A DNA stretch of 23,321 nucleotides, taken from positions 1 through 23,321 of the forward strand of contig JAXMAC010000048.1 in the NCBI GenBank assembly GCA_046350595.1. Reading direction: 5' to 3'. The translations under genes were made by a program, and so were the position numbers. The DNA comes from JAHFOW01 sp046350595 (GTDB taxonomy: Bacteria; Planctomycetota; Brocadiia; Brocadiales; Brocadiaceae). The notes under the pieces were generated by a model. That model had not been told where the DNA came from, searched no databases, and worked only from the letters and a program-made list of their open reading frames with translations. Of this stretch, positions 8,710-16,280 are shown one piece after another (within the stretch, counting starts at the first letter, position 1; each line of letters opens with the position of its first letter).

Positions 8710-10488
8710 ATGGTTTCAAGTTCTTGGTTCAGAAGGCATCAAAAGACAGTTTATATCGTGATGATCTTTGCCATGTTTGTATGGGGGATTAGTTATTCTG
8801 TTATGGAATTAATCCCCAAGAAGCCTATCGGCAGGATTTTGGGAAGAAAGATTACGCAGAACGAATTTGCCGATATGGTAAGTCGTTGGCAAAGATTATT
8901 CTTTTCTCAGGCAAAAGAGTCAGTCGTTTCTTTAGTTTGGAAACAGCTCACGTTGGTAGAAGAGGCAAAAAAGATGGGGCTTGTGGTAACCAACCAGGAA
9001 CTTGAAGAGGGTCTCCAGCGTCTTGGTTTTCAAATCTTCGGCGGACAGGAGAATATTAACCGTTACATGCTCATTCAATTTCTTTGCAGCAGTTTCAGGC
9101 TAAATCAGGAACAGATTGCACGAACCTTGCAGGAAGCGCTCCTGGTTGAGAAACTTGACGGTTTAATGAGGTCTTCGATAAAGGCGACTTCTGACGAACT
9201 ATGGCAGAGATACTCTATGGAGAATGAACAGATAAAATTCAAGGCGCTTACCTTAAAGGCAAATGATTTTCTGGATTTGGTTAATGTAACAGAGGATGAA
9301 ATTCGTGATTTCTATGAAAAATATAAAAATACGGCTCGTAATCCTGGTTCTGGAAATCCCGGTTATAAATATCCTGAAATGGTAAAAGTAGAGTGTTTGA
9401 TAGCAAAGTATGATGATATGGAAAAACGGGTTTCTGTTTTAGAAGAAGAGATGAAGAAATATTATGAGGATAATAAAGAAACACAATTTAAGATTACAGC
9501 AGAGCAAAAGCAGGAAGAGAAGAAACCACAGAAAGATACTGCTCAAACCGACAAGAAATCTGTAAAAGAAGAGAAGAAAACCGCTGATGACGTAAAGAGT
9601 AAGGAAGAAAAGAAACTCACGGCTGCCTATAAACCTTTTACAGAGGTAAAGATGGATATCCAGAAGACGCTTTTACGGCAAAAGGCAATGGAAAAGGTCA
9701 CTGAACTTACAACAAAGGCAGATGAGGAAATTTACGAAACGATGGATAAGGCAGAGCGACCGAGTTTTAAAGACATTGCGAATAGGTATAAACTGTTATA
9801 TGAGATTCCAAAAGGTAAAAAATCGGGGAGTGAGTTCCTTTCTGAAGAAGACCTCACTGAAGTATTCCCTGGCTCAGGTCAGCTTGTACAGGTATCATTT
9901 GGCAGGGATAAGTTTGAACCATCCACACCTCTTGATTTCGTAGAAGGCAAGTTGATTTTGCAGGTTATTGATAAGAAACCCGCCGCTGCTCCGCCATTGG
10001 AAGATATACGAAACGAGGTAATGAATGACCTTAAAATGGAAAAGGGATTGCTTAAGGCAAAAGAAATAGCGGAGAAGTATGCCGGGGCTACCAGCGTACC
10101 TGCTTTCGATGAAGTTATGAAGTCTATTAAGGCTGAGTATCCGCAAAAGAATATTTCTGCCTGTGAGACAGGGTATATTAACCGTCCGATAAAAGTATTT
10201 AATAAGGACTCGCGATATATTGAAGCGCTGAAAGAAGACCGCCCCAATGTGGCAAAGAAGGCATTCGAGTTAAAAACAGGCCAATGGGGAGTTGCTATGG
10301 AGACATCGGGAGAAAAGGCGTGTTATATAATAAGCCTGGTTGAGAAGAAACAGGCTGATAAAGCGGCATTTGAAAAAGACAAAGAAAATGTCGCAAAGCG
10401 GTATGCGTATGAAAAACAAGAGGCATTTATGACTGAATGGCAGAATGATTTGGGCAAACATGTGGAGGTATATGCCAGATTTCAGTAA
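8710..10488 (+). CDS. PpiD/SurA-like membrane-anchored periplasmic chaperone, parvulin domain not evident
   Basis: The 592-residue product has a positively charged N-terminus, one membrane anchor (about residues 13-32) and then the SurA/PpiD N-terminal fold (ILGRKITQNEFADMV and following helices to about 205). In PpiD a parvulin prolyl-isomerase domain with an ARHIL-type motif normally follows. Here no such motif is visible; instead there is a Lys/Glu-rich, probably disordered stretch (264-303) and further helical segments. The region 345-430 (FKDIANRY ... LILQVIDKKP) resembles PpiD C-terminal parts. PpiD helps newly exported proteins fold near the Sec translocon. GAGGGGG lies just before the ATG, with a short spacer of two bases. 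ribF starts 21 bp downstream. Family assignment is good; isomerase activity is doubtful. Confidence 0.8.
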   Translation: MVSSSWFRRHQKTVYIVMIFAMFVWGISYSVMELIPKKPIGRILGRKITQNEFADMVSRWQRLFFSQAKESVVSLVWKQLTLVEEAKKMGLVVTNQELEEGLQRLGFQIFGGQENINRYMLIQFLCSSFRLNQEQIARTLQEALLVEKLDGLMRSSIKATSDELWQRYSMENEQIKFKALTLKANDFLDLVNVTEDEIRDFYEKYKNTARNPGSGNPGYKYPEMVKVECLIAKYDDMEKRVSVLEEEMKKYYEDNKETQFKITAEQKQEEKKPQKDTAQTDKKSVKEEKKTADDVKSKEEKKLTAAYKPFTEVKMDIQKTLLRQKAMEKVTELTTKADEEIYETMDKAERPSFKDIANRYKLLYEIPKGKKSGSEFLSEEDLTEVFPGSGQLVQVSFGRDKFEPSTPLDFVEGKLILQVIDKKPAAAPPLEDIRNEVMNDLKMEKGLLKAKEIAEKYAGATSVPAFDEVMKSIKAEYPQKNISACETGYINRPIKVFNKDSRYIEALKEDRPNVAKKAFELKTGQWGVAMETSGEKACYIISLVEKKQADKAAFEKDKENVAKRYAYEKQEAFMTEWQNDLGKHVEVYARFQ

Positions 10489-10509
10489 AAAGCTTTTTGG
10501 GTAAACATT

Positions 10510-11448
10510 TTGGAAACAATTTATGGCATAAAGAAATTAACAAGACCTCTTCATTATCCCGTTGCAACCATTGGCATGTTTGACGGTGTACATCAGGGCC
10601 ATCAAAAGATAATTGAGTGCGTCAAGCATCATGCCATGAAAGAAAAGGGGGTGTCGGTCATAATTACCTTTGACCGACATCCCAAAAATCTCCTTGAAAA
10701 CAGACCGCCTTCCTTTATTACTTCCTTAGAACATCGATTGTCGTTGTTTGAACGCCTGGGAGTAGACATTTCTGTTGTCCTCCATTTCAACCAGGAGCTT
10801 GCTCAGATGAGCGCCGGGGATTTTATACGTGAGATATTGGTTTCCTGGCTGGGTGTCAAATGTGTTATCCTCGGATTTAATTGTCATTTTGGGAAGAACC
10901 GGGAAGGAAATATAACGCTCGTCAGGACTCTGGCAGACACGTACGGTTACACGGTATATGAATGCCCGCCTGTGATATACCGTGGTCAGATAATCAGCAG
11001 TACGGCTATTCGAAAGGCCATTTTGGGCGGCAATCTGGAAAAGGCAGAAGGAATGCTTGGTCGTCCTGTTTCTATCCTTGGGACGGTGGTAAAAAGGGTT
11101 GGGAGAGGGACAACGTTGGGTTATCCTACGGCAAATCTGAATTTACATCATGAAGTAAGACCGCCCCGGGGTGTTTACGGCACAAAGGTTCGGTTGGCCG
11201 GGAGAGACTACCTGGCATTGGCTAATATTGGGTTGCGGCCTACCTTTGAAAAAGAACCGCTGAGCAGTGATGACGAAACGCTGGAAATCGAAGTACATAT
11301 CCTTGATTTTCACGGCAACCTCTACGGATATGACCTCGAAGTGCAATTCCTCTTTAAGATTCGGGATGAAATTCCATTTAAGTCAGCAGACGATCTCAAG
11401 GCGCAAATTGAAAAAGACAAAGAATCGCTTATCGGGAGATGCGGTTGA
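10510..11448 (+). CDS. ribF: Bifunctional riboflavin kinase / FMN adenylyltransferase
   Basis: RibF converts riboflavin to FMN and FMN to FAD. The 312-residue product has the N-terminal nucleotidyltransferase domain (IGMFDGVHQGH with the HxGH signature at 28-31, FDRHPKN, FNCHFGKNREGN, ISSTAIR near 168). The C-terminal kinase domain follows (GRGTTLGYPTANL, GVYGTKV, IGLRPTF, LDFHGNLYGYDLEVQF). It starts at TTG: METIYGIKKL aligns with the usual RibF N-terminus, the previous in-frame stop is the end of the chaperone gene, and no ATG lies upstream. No Shine-Dalgarno is clear, so translation may be coupled to the upstream gene. No FMN riboswitch is visible. ribH at 16281 is another riboflavin-pathway gene but is in a different transcript. 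Confidence 0.95.
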   Translation: METIYGIKKLTRPLHYPVATIGMFDGVHQGHQKIIECVKHHAMKEKGVSVIITFDRHPKNLLENRPPSFITSLEHRLSLFERLGVDISVVLHFNQELAQMSAGDFIREILVSWLGVKCVILGFNCHFGKNREGNITLVRTLADTYGYTVYECPPVIYRGQIISSTAIRKAILGGNLEKAEGMLGRPVSILGTVVKRVGRGTTLGYPTANLNLHHEVRPPRGVYGTKVRLAGRDYLALANIGLRPTFEKEPLSSDDETLEIEVHILDFHGNLYGYDLEVQFLFKIRDEIPFKSADDLKAQIEKDKESLIGRCG

Positions 11449-11485
11449 CCGGCTTTCTGACAAATATAAAAGCATTATCGGGTAT

Positions 11486-12097
11486 CTATGTTTCTTTCCA
11501 GTTGATAACTTGTGGAATGTGCTCAGCCGGTCTGTGGCGAATGAGCAATGACAGGAGTTCGGTGGGGTCTTGTGATGTAATCATGAGCTGCTGGTGTTTT
11601 GGTTTTATGAATTCTTCCCGGAGTATATGCTCTATAAATTTAAAAAACAAATCAAAATAACCATCCACATTCAGAATGCCAATTGGTTTTGTATGGAGTC
11701 CCAGTTGCGCCCAGGTGATAACCTCAAAAAACTCTTCAAAAGTGCCAAAACCGCCGGGCATTGCAATGAAACCGTCTGATAGTTCCGCCATGAGCGCCTT
11801 TCGTTCGTGCATACTCGATACTATGCGAAGATCTGTCAACCCATAATGGGCTAACTCTTTATTAAAAAGGGCCTGCGGAAGCACACCAATAACTTCTCCC
11901 TGTTCCTCCAAAACGGCATCGGCAATAACACCCATTAAGCCGACGCTTCCCCCGCCGTAGACAAGCCCCATACCGTGAGACGCAATTGCCTTACCGAGTT
12001 GACGGGCGGCGTTTTTATAAGATGAACGCACGCCATGGCTGGAGCCGCAAAATACACAGATGCGTTTTTTTTGATTAACAGGAAGGGCTTTGGTCAT
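11486..12097 (-). CDS. LOG-family nucleoside 5'-monophosphate phosphoribohydrolase
   Basis: The 203-residue product is a Rossmann-fold LOG protein (TIGR00730 type). It shows the N-terminal ICVFCGSSHG, the glycine loop YGGGSVGLMG, and the signature MPGGFGTFEEFFEV that holds the catalytic Glu and substrate-binding loop. Family members cleave nucleoside monophosphates, including cytokinin ribotides, into base and ribose 5-phosphate; in bacteria the true substrate is often unclear. The ATG at 12095-12097 gives a full-length protein. It converges on ribF with only 37 bp between stops and stands alone on its strand, separated from the next minus-strand gene by about 395 bp of repeat-rich DNA. Confidence 0.9.
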   Translation of the reverse strand: MTKALPVNQKKRICVFCGSSHGVRSSYKNAARQLGKAIASHGMGLVYGGGSVGLMGVIADAVLEEQGEVIGVLPQALFNKELAHYGLTDLRIVSSMHERKALMAELSDGFIAMPGGFGTFEEFFEVITWAQLGLHTKPIGILNVDGYFDLFFKFIEHILREEFIKPKHQQLMITSQDPTELLSLLIRHRPAEHIPQVINWKET

Positions 12098-12158
12098 GTA
12101 AAATTATATTGAAGTATATGCATAGAGGTTTAAAACAGGTTTTCAGCTACTTTTTATG

Positions 12159-12183
12159 TAGTGCGAAGTGGTGCTTCGCACTA
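12159..12183. repeat. Perfect 10-bp hairpin, loop of 5
   Basis: TAGTGCGAAG, loop TGGTG, CTTCGCACTA. It lies about 60 bp upstream of the LOG gene start. There is no T run on either side, so it is not a convincing terminator; the shape suits a short interspersed palindromic repeat. The rest of 12098-12239 shows nothing recognisable. Confidence 0.6.
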
Positions 12184-12239
12184 TATAGAATTTCCGAAAC
12201 ATTCAGATCAGGCATTCGGTAACTTTTTACGGTTATACA

Positions 12240-12460
12240 TAGCGCAGCTAAGCCGCAACCAATTCTCTTGTGAAAGCTGTAGAGACGCAAGATTTTGCGT
12301 CTCTACTTCGGAAAAGACCCTCGCAATGACACTTACTTATACACTTTGATGGCACACGACGCGTTGTCATTGCGAGCGGAGCGAAGCAATCTTTCCATCA
12401 TAAACAAATGTGCTTGTAAAAAACTTACAAAAAAAGAAGTTTTTACAGAGTAATACTCTA
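12240..12460. repeat. Mosaic interspersed repeat, copy A
   Basis: This segment is closely similar to 22928-23166, in the same orientation. Shared blocks in order are AGCGCAGC-AAGCCGCAACC, AATTCTCTTGT, AAAGACCCTCGCAATGACAC, TTGTCATTGCGAGC, GGAGCGAAGCAATCTTTCC, TCATAAACAAATGTG, and an A-rich/T-rich hairpin ending near GTTTTTAC. Two inward-facing blocks (TCGCAATGACA and TGTCATTGCGA) make it an imperfect large inverted repeat, as in MITE- or REP-like elements; TCATTGCGAGC...GCGAAGCAATC is a type of repeat seen in many bacterial genomes. Copy A differs from copy B by carrying the 12-bp hairpin at 12279-12306. No ORF of note is present. Confidence 0.8.
12279..12306. repeat. Perfect 12-bp hairpin nested in copy A
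   Basis: GTAGAGACGCAA, loop GATT, TTGCGTCTCTAC. The same 26-base core recurs at 14794-14819. In copy A of the mosaic repeat it stands where copy B has GGGGAGATTGC, so it looks like an insertion or replacement inside another repeat. Confidence 0.8.
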
Positions 12461-12466
12461 TGGGTT

Positions 12467-12480
12467 CGTATTGCAATACG
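12467..12480. repeat. 14-bp perfect palindrome
   Basis: CGTATTGCAATACG is a gapless palindrome, 12 bp beyond the stop codon of the 56-residue gene. It could be a protein-binding site or a short hairpin at the transcript end; no T run follows on the minus strand. Confidence 0.45.
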
Positions 12481-12492
12481 TTTCACTCCTGT

Positions 12493-12663
12493 CTACATCT
12501 TTATGCCGGTCTTATACAGGGTATTCAAAATGTCCATGGCAAGTTGCATGGCCTGTTTTTTTGGGAGTAAAAGTTCATAATCATCGGTATCTTCTTCGCC
12601 TTCCACAACAATTTCAATACCTTCAGCGCGCGCAACGACAACAACCTTTTTTTCCTCTTTCAT
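12493..12663 (-). CDS. Small 56-residue protein, function unknown
   Basis: The frame from ATG 12661-12663 to TAG 12493-12495 encodes MKEEKKVVVVARAEGIEIVV, then an acidic segment (GEEDTDDYELLL), a helix (PKKQAMQLAMDILNTLY) and KTGIKM. The predicted order is strand, strand, strand, helix, so it should be a small folded domain. Its ATG lies only 3 bases past the sdhB stop, and AAAGGA overlaps the end of sdhB at a good distance. This supports translation and co-transcription with sdhB and ftsY. I do not recognise a family. The regular alternation of charged and hydrophobic residues and the ribosome site argue against a chance ORF. Confidence 0.65.
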   Translation of the reverse strand: MKEEKKVVVVARAEGIEIVVEGEEDTDDYELLLPKKQAMQLAMDILNTLYKTGIKM

Positions 12664-12666
12664 ACA

Positions 12667-13395
12667 TTATCCTTTCTTCGAAATAGTGTTTTTAATAATT
12701 TCCCTTTTTAAATGAGCGATTGAACCACTCGGATTCAAATCCTTTGGACATACTTCCTGACAATTAAAAACCGTATGGCATCGCCATACACCTTGTTCGT
12801 TATTCACCATGGCCAGACGTTCCCCCCGTGCATTATCACGCGTATCGGATACAAAACGATCCATATTGAGAAAGGACATGGGTCCCAGATACTTTTCATG
12901 TGAAGCTGTAACAGGGCACGATGAATGGCAACAGGCGCATAAAATACAATCAACCAGGACATCGATCTTTGCCCTTTCTTCCGGGCTTTGGATTTGTTCC
13001 CCCTTTTCCGGGAAGGGTCTTCCTGGTATCAAATATGGTTTAATGTATTCATATTTTTCCCAGAATGGGCTCATATCGACAAAGAGATCTTTGAGCACGG
13101 CCATATGAGAAAGGGGGCGAATCGTTATGATATCCGAATTGAGTTTCGAAACCAGGGTTTTACAGGAGAGGCGATATTTACCATTAATATGCACCGCACA
13201 AGAACCACAAACAGCCTCCCTGCATGAAGACCTAAAGGCAAGCGAATCATCGAGTTGCTGCTGGATATAATACAATCCTTCGAGTATGGTTAAATCCTTC
13301 CTGGCGCAGGGAACTTCAAATTTCTGAAAATACGGTTCTTTATCTTTATCTGGATCAAACCGGAAGACTTGGAAAAAAACCGTATCGAGCGCCAT
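12667..13395 (-). CDS. sdhB: Succinate dehydrogenase/fumarate reductase iron-sulfur subunit
   Basis: This subunit carries electrons between the flavoprotein and the membrane quinone site. The 242-residue product has all three cluster motifs: [2Fe-2S] Cys58, 63, 66 and 78 (SSCREAVCGSC ... C); [4Fe-4S] Cys150, 153, 156 and 216 (CILCACC ... C); [3Fe-4S] Cys160, 206 and 212 (CHTVFNC). Length is typical. Its ATG shares one base with the ftsY stop (TAATG), so translation is coupled. No flavoprotein (sdhA/frdA) or membrane anchor gene lies in the window, so its partners must be elsewhere, or the subunit serves another complex such as an HdrB/TfrB-like one. The single-gene placement behind ftsY is unusual. 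Confidence 0.9.
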   Translation of the reverse strand: MALDTVFFQVFRFDPDKDKEPYFQKFEVPCARKDLTILEGLYYIQQQLDDSLAFRSSCREAVCGSCAVHINGKYRLSCKTLVSKLNSDIITIRPLSHMAVLKDLFVDMSPFWEKYEYIKPYLIPGRPFPEKGEQIQSPEERAKIDVLVDCILCACCHSSCPVTASHEKYLGPMSFLNMDRFVSDTRDNARGERLAMVNNEQGVWRCHTVFNCQEVCPKDLNPSGSIAHLKREIIKNTISKKG

Positions 13396-14747
13396 TACAA
13401 AGCCCTTTCCTGGTCAAATAATGCGTTTACAAATGCATCTGGATTAAATTGCTCTATATCTTCCGGCTTTTCGCCCAAGCCGACAAATTTCACCGGAATA
13501 TTTATTTCATTGCGCATACCTAACACAATTCCGCCTTTTGCCGTGCCATCTAATTTTGCAAGAAATATCCCTGTTACATCAACAGCCTGTTTGAACATTT
13601 TTGCCTGTGAAATGGCATTCTGTCCGGTCGTAGCGTCGAGTACCATCAATACTTCGTGAGGAGCATCGGGAATTTTTTTTGCAATAACCCTCTTAATCTT
13701 GATCAATTCGTTCATAAGGTTCTCATGAGTATGGAGGCGGCCTGCAGTATCGATGATTAACACGTCAGTACCCCTTGCAATGCTGGCTTCTATGGCATCA
13801 AACGCAACCGCTGCAGGGTCTGAGCCCGTTTTGTGCTTTACAATATCAGCGCCAACCCGTTTGCTCCACACCTCCAATTGATCAACAGCTGCCGCCCTGA
13901 ACGTATCCCCTGCGGCAACCAGAACTGTTTTTCCGTCCTGAATGAGGTGACACGCAAGCTTTGCAATGGATGTGGTTTTACCAACTCCGTTTACTCCAAC
14001 AACCATGATAACCGTAGGTGAAGCAGGAGCATAATGAAGGTTTCTGTCCCACAATTTTAAATCTTCTTTTAATCGGTCTTTTATAAAATCATATATCTGT
14101 GAGGTCTCCGTTATTGCCTTGGATTGCCATGCTTCACGAAGTTCCTGAATTAATTTATGCACAGGTTTTACGCCAATATCCGCGCCGATCAGGATATCTT
14201 CCAATTCTTCCAGTACCGATTCGTCAATCTTCCTTTTAAAAGAAAAGAAGCCTTTTAAACGAGACCAGAAACGGCCGCGCGTCTTCTCCAGTCCCTTTTT
14301 AAGTTTTTCATCAGGTAAAACCGGAATCGGTTTTACTTCTTTTTCTATTTCAGGGACTTCTACTACAGCCGCAGCCGGTTTTTCTTCAGCCTTTTCAACG
14401 ATGACCGGTTCTTCAACAACAATCGTTTCTTGCGGGACTTCAATCGGTTCCTCGATTTTAACTTCGATTTCAAGGGGGACTTCCGGCAACAACACTACTG
14501 GCGTTTCTGCAGCGGGCAGTTCTGCAACAGGTGTAATTTCTTCTACAACGGGCAATTCAGGCGTAATAGGGACAAGCCTTACCGTATCGCCATCCATTAC
14601 AACCTTTTTAGGCGATTCAAAGGTAAAGTTTTTCAGCCTGTACCAAAAACTACGGCGTGAAGGTTCTTTTTTACTCTGTTGTTTTTTTAAAATTTCTGAC
14701 GGTTTTTTTTCTGTATCGTTTTTATCAATTTTTGAAGAACTTCCCAC
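13395..14747 (-). CDS. ftsY: Signal recognition particle receptor FtsY
   Basis: FtsY is the membrane-associated GTPase that receives SRP-ribosome complexes and hands them to the Sec translocon. The 450-residue product has an N-terminal basic stretch, an extended Glu/Pro/Val-rich A domain (about 60-145), the N helical domain (150-240) and the G domain. GTPase motifs are the P-loop GVNGVGKTT (251-259), DTFRAAAVDQLEVW, DTAGRLHTHENL, AKLDGTAKGG, and the closing GLGEKPEDIEQFNPDAF. Start is GTG: two in-frame TAA codons lie just upstream, and AAGGAG precedes it by 13 bases, a rather long spacer. The gene follows the NusB-PHP fusion by 113 bp, with a repeat hairpin in the gap, and overlaps sdhB by one base. 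Confidence 0.96.
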   Translation of the reverse strand: MGSSSKIDKNDTEKKPSEILKKQQSKKEPSRRSFWYRLKNFTFESPKKVVMDGDTVRLVPITPELPVVEEITPVAELPAAETPVVLLPEVPLEIEVKIEEPIEVPQETIVVEEPVIVEKAEEKPAAAVVEVPEIEKEVKPIPVLPDEKLKKGLEKTRGRFWSRLKGFFSFKRKIDESVLEELEDILIGADIGVKPVHKLIQELREAWQSKAITETSQIYDFIKDRLKEDLKLWDRNLHYAPASPTVIMVVGVNGVGKTTSIAKLACHLIQDGKTVLVAAGDTFRAAAVDQLEVWSKRVGADIVKHKTGSDPAAVAFDAIEASIARGTDVLIIDTAGRLHTHENLMNELIKIKRVIAKKIPDAPHEVLMVLDATTGQNAISQAKMFKQAVDVTGIFLAKLDGTAKGGIVLGMRNEINIPVKFVGLGEKPEDIEQFNPDAFVNALFDQERAL

Positions 14748-14793
14748 TGGTTATTATCTTCTCCTTAATCTAATGTATAGAAATTTTAAAACT

Positions 14794-14819
14794 GTAGAGA
14801 CGCAAGATTTTGCGTCTCT
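14794..14819. repeat. Second copy of the GTAGAGACGCAA hairpin
   Basis: GTAGAGACGCAAGATT followed by TTGCGTCTCT is identical to 12279-12304 over 26 bases but lacks the final AC. It sits between the stop of the NusB-PHP gene and the ftsY start, where it would form a hairpin in the operon transcript. Confidence 0.75.
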
Positions 14820-14860
14820 CCATGCGCATTTTTTAAGTTGCCGTAAGGCCTAATTTAAAA

Positions 14861-16165
14861 TTACAATTTAGAAAAGTCCCTTTGATTCGATGGACACTTT
14901 TGTCTGAGTTCTCTTACCAGGCTACCCGGCACCGTCATTTTAGCAATGGGGGTATCGTTTTTTCTTTCTCCATGAAAATCCGAACCGCCCGTAACCGTTA
15001 AATTGTGTTTCTTTGCTATTTTGAGGTACTTCTCTGTCGCAGACGGTGAGTGGGTAGGATAATGTATCTCTATCCCCGCAAGGCCGTATTTTACCAATTC
15101 TTCAATTACATGGTCTCTCTGCGTTAATCCTGGATGGGCAAGCACTGCGGCACCCTGTGCATCCCGAATTAACTCAATCGCCTGCCTGGGGCTAAAGGTT
15201 TTTTTCGGTACATAGGCAGGGCCATTATCGCCTATGTACCGGGTAAATGCATCAATAATGGTATTACAATACCCATGTTTATAAATTATCTCAGCAACGT
15301 GCATTCGGCCCGGCGAACCCTTCCCGGCAAGGTCAAATATTTCCTGGGGGTCTATGGTGACATTTAGTCCCTTCAACTTTTTCACCATCGCGTGAATCCT
15401 GTCGAGCCGGTCTTCGTGTGCCTGTTTTAATAGTTTTTGTAAAGATTCATTATGAATATCAATAAAATATCCGAGGATATGAATCTCCGATGGTTCAAGA
15501 TATGCTGAAAGCTCGATGCCAGGTATGATATTAATATGCTTACCGCGTGCATAATTACAGGCAATTGAGATACCATCGACCGTATCGTGGTCGGTGATAG
15601 AAATAGTGGAAACCCCAAGCCGTATGGCTTCATCGACAACCTGCTCAGGAGTCATCGTACCATCGGAATAGTTTGTGTGTACGTGAAGGTCTGAATTCCC
15701 ATAATCAATTTCGCATACATTCTGCAAGAGAGGTGGATGTTCGCAACTCCTGAATTTCCCGTTGCCAAACCGGCTGTAAATTTTGTCTAAAATTCCATTT
15801 ACAAATGTGCCTGAATTTTTCGTGCTGAACTTTTTGGCAAGCTCAATAGCCTCATTAATGGAAACCTTCGGGGGAATGTCATCCCTGAAGAGTAATTCGT
15901 AGACACCCAGACGGAGGATGTTTTTATCAATAATAGCCATTCGGCGTAATTCCCAGTGTTCTGTAACAACAGAAATCTTTTCGTCTATTTCCTTTACGCG
16001 CGAGCGGCAACCATGAACAAGGGATATGGTGAATTCATAGATATCCTGCTTGTCAGTGCTTTTTTTACAGAAGGCGTCAATTTCTTTGGCAATACCATCG
16101 CTGCGGAGGTCCAGTTGGTAGAGGGCTTGAAGGGCAAGTTCGCGGGCAATCGTTCTGTTACGCAT
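14861..16165 (-). CDS. nusB: NusB fused to an RNase AM (YciV)-like PHP phosphoesterase
   Basis: One uninterrupted 434-residue frame joins two proteins. Residues 1-133 are a full NusB: MRNRTIARELALQALYQLD, then ...IIDKNILRLGVYELLF...VSINEAIELAKKFSTKNSGTFVNGILDKI. NusB with ribosomal protein S10 binds boxA in rRNA leaders to prevent termination. After a 20-residue linker, residues 157-434 are a PHP domain with its metal ligands: DLHVHTNYSDG (His161, His163), TDHD (His193, Asp194), PGIELS (Glu218), EIHILGY (His229), RMHVAE (His289), LAHPG (His344) and SDFHG (Asp396, His398). This pattern and length match E. coli YciV/RNase AM, which trims 5' ends of rRNAs, and related nucleotide phosphatases. 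NusB is normally about 140 residues and stands alone. It lies between ribH and ftsY; ribH-nusB neighbourhood is common. A joint rRNA antitermination/5'-maturation role is inference. Confidence 0.93.
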   Translation of the reverse strand: MRNRTIARELALQALYQLDLRSDGIAKEIDAFCKKSTDKQDIYEFTISLVHGCRSRVKEIDEKISVVTEHWELRRMAIIDKNILRLGVYELLFRDDIPPKVSINEAIELAKKFSTKNSGTFVNGILDKIYSRFGNGKFRSCEHPPLLQNVCEIDYGNSDLHVHTNYSDGTMTPEQVVDEAIRLGVSTISITDHDTVDGISIACNYARGKHINIIPGIELSAYLEPSEIHILGYFIDIHNESLQKLLKQAHEDRLDRIHAMVKKLKGLNVTIDPQEIFDLAGKGSPGRMHVAEIIYKHGYCNTIIDAFTRYIGDNGPAYVPKKTFSPRQAIELIRDAQGAAVLAHPGLTQRDHVIEELVKYGLAGIEIHYPTHSPSATEKYLKIAKKHNLTVTGGSDFHGERKNDTPIAKMTVPGSLVRELRQKCPSNQRDFSKL

Positions 16166-16280
16166 GAAATATTTAGTTTTTATTAAGAGCAGTTAAAAAT
16201 AAAAGAATGAAACAACTTTACCTATCTCAAAATTCTCTTTTTTGTAAACAGGGAGCATGAGGATTTGGGGTGTAGAGTGG

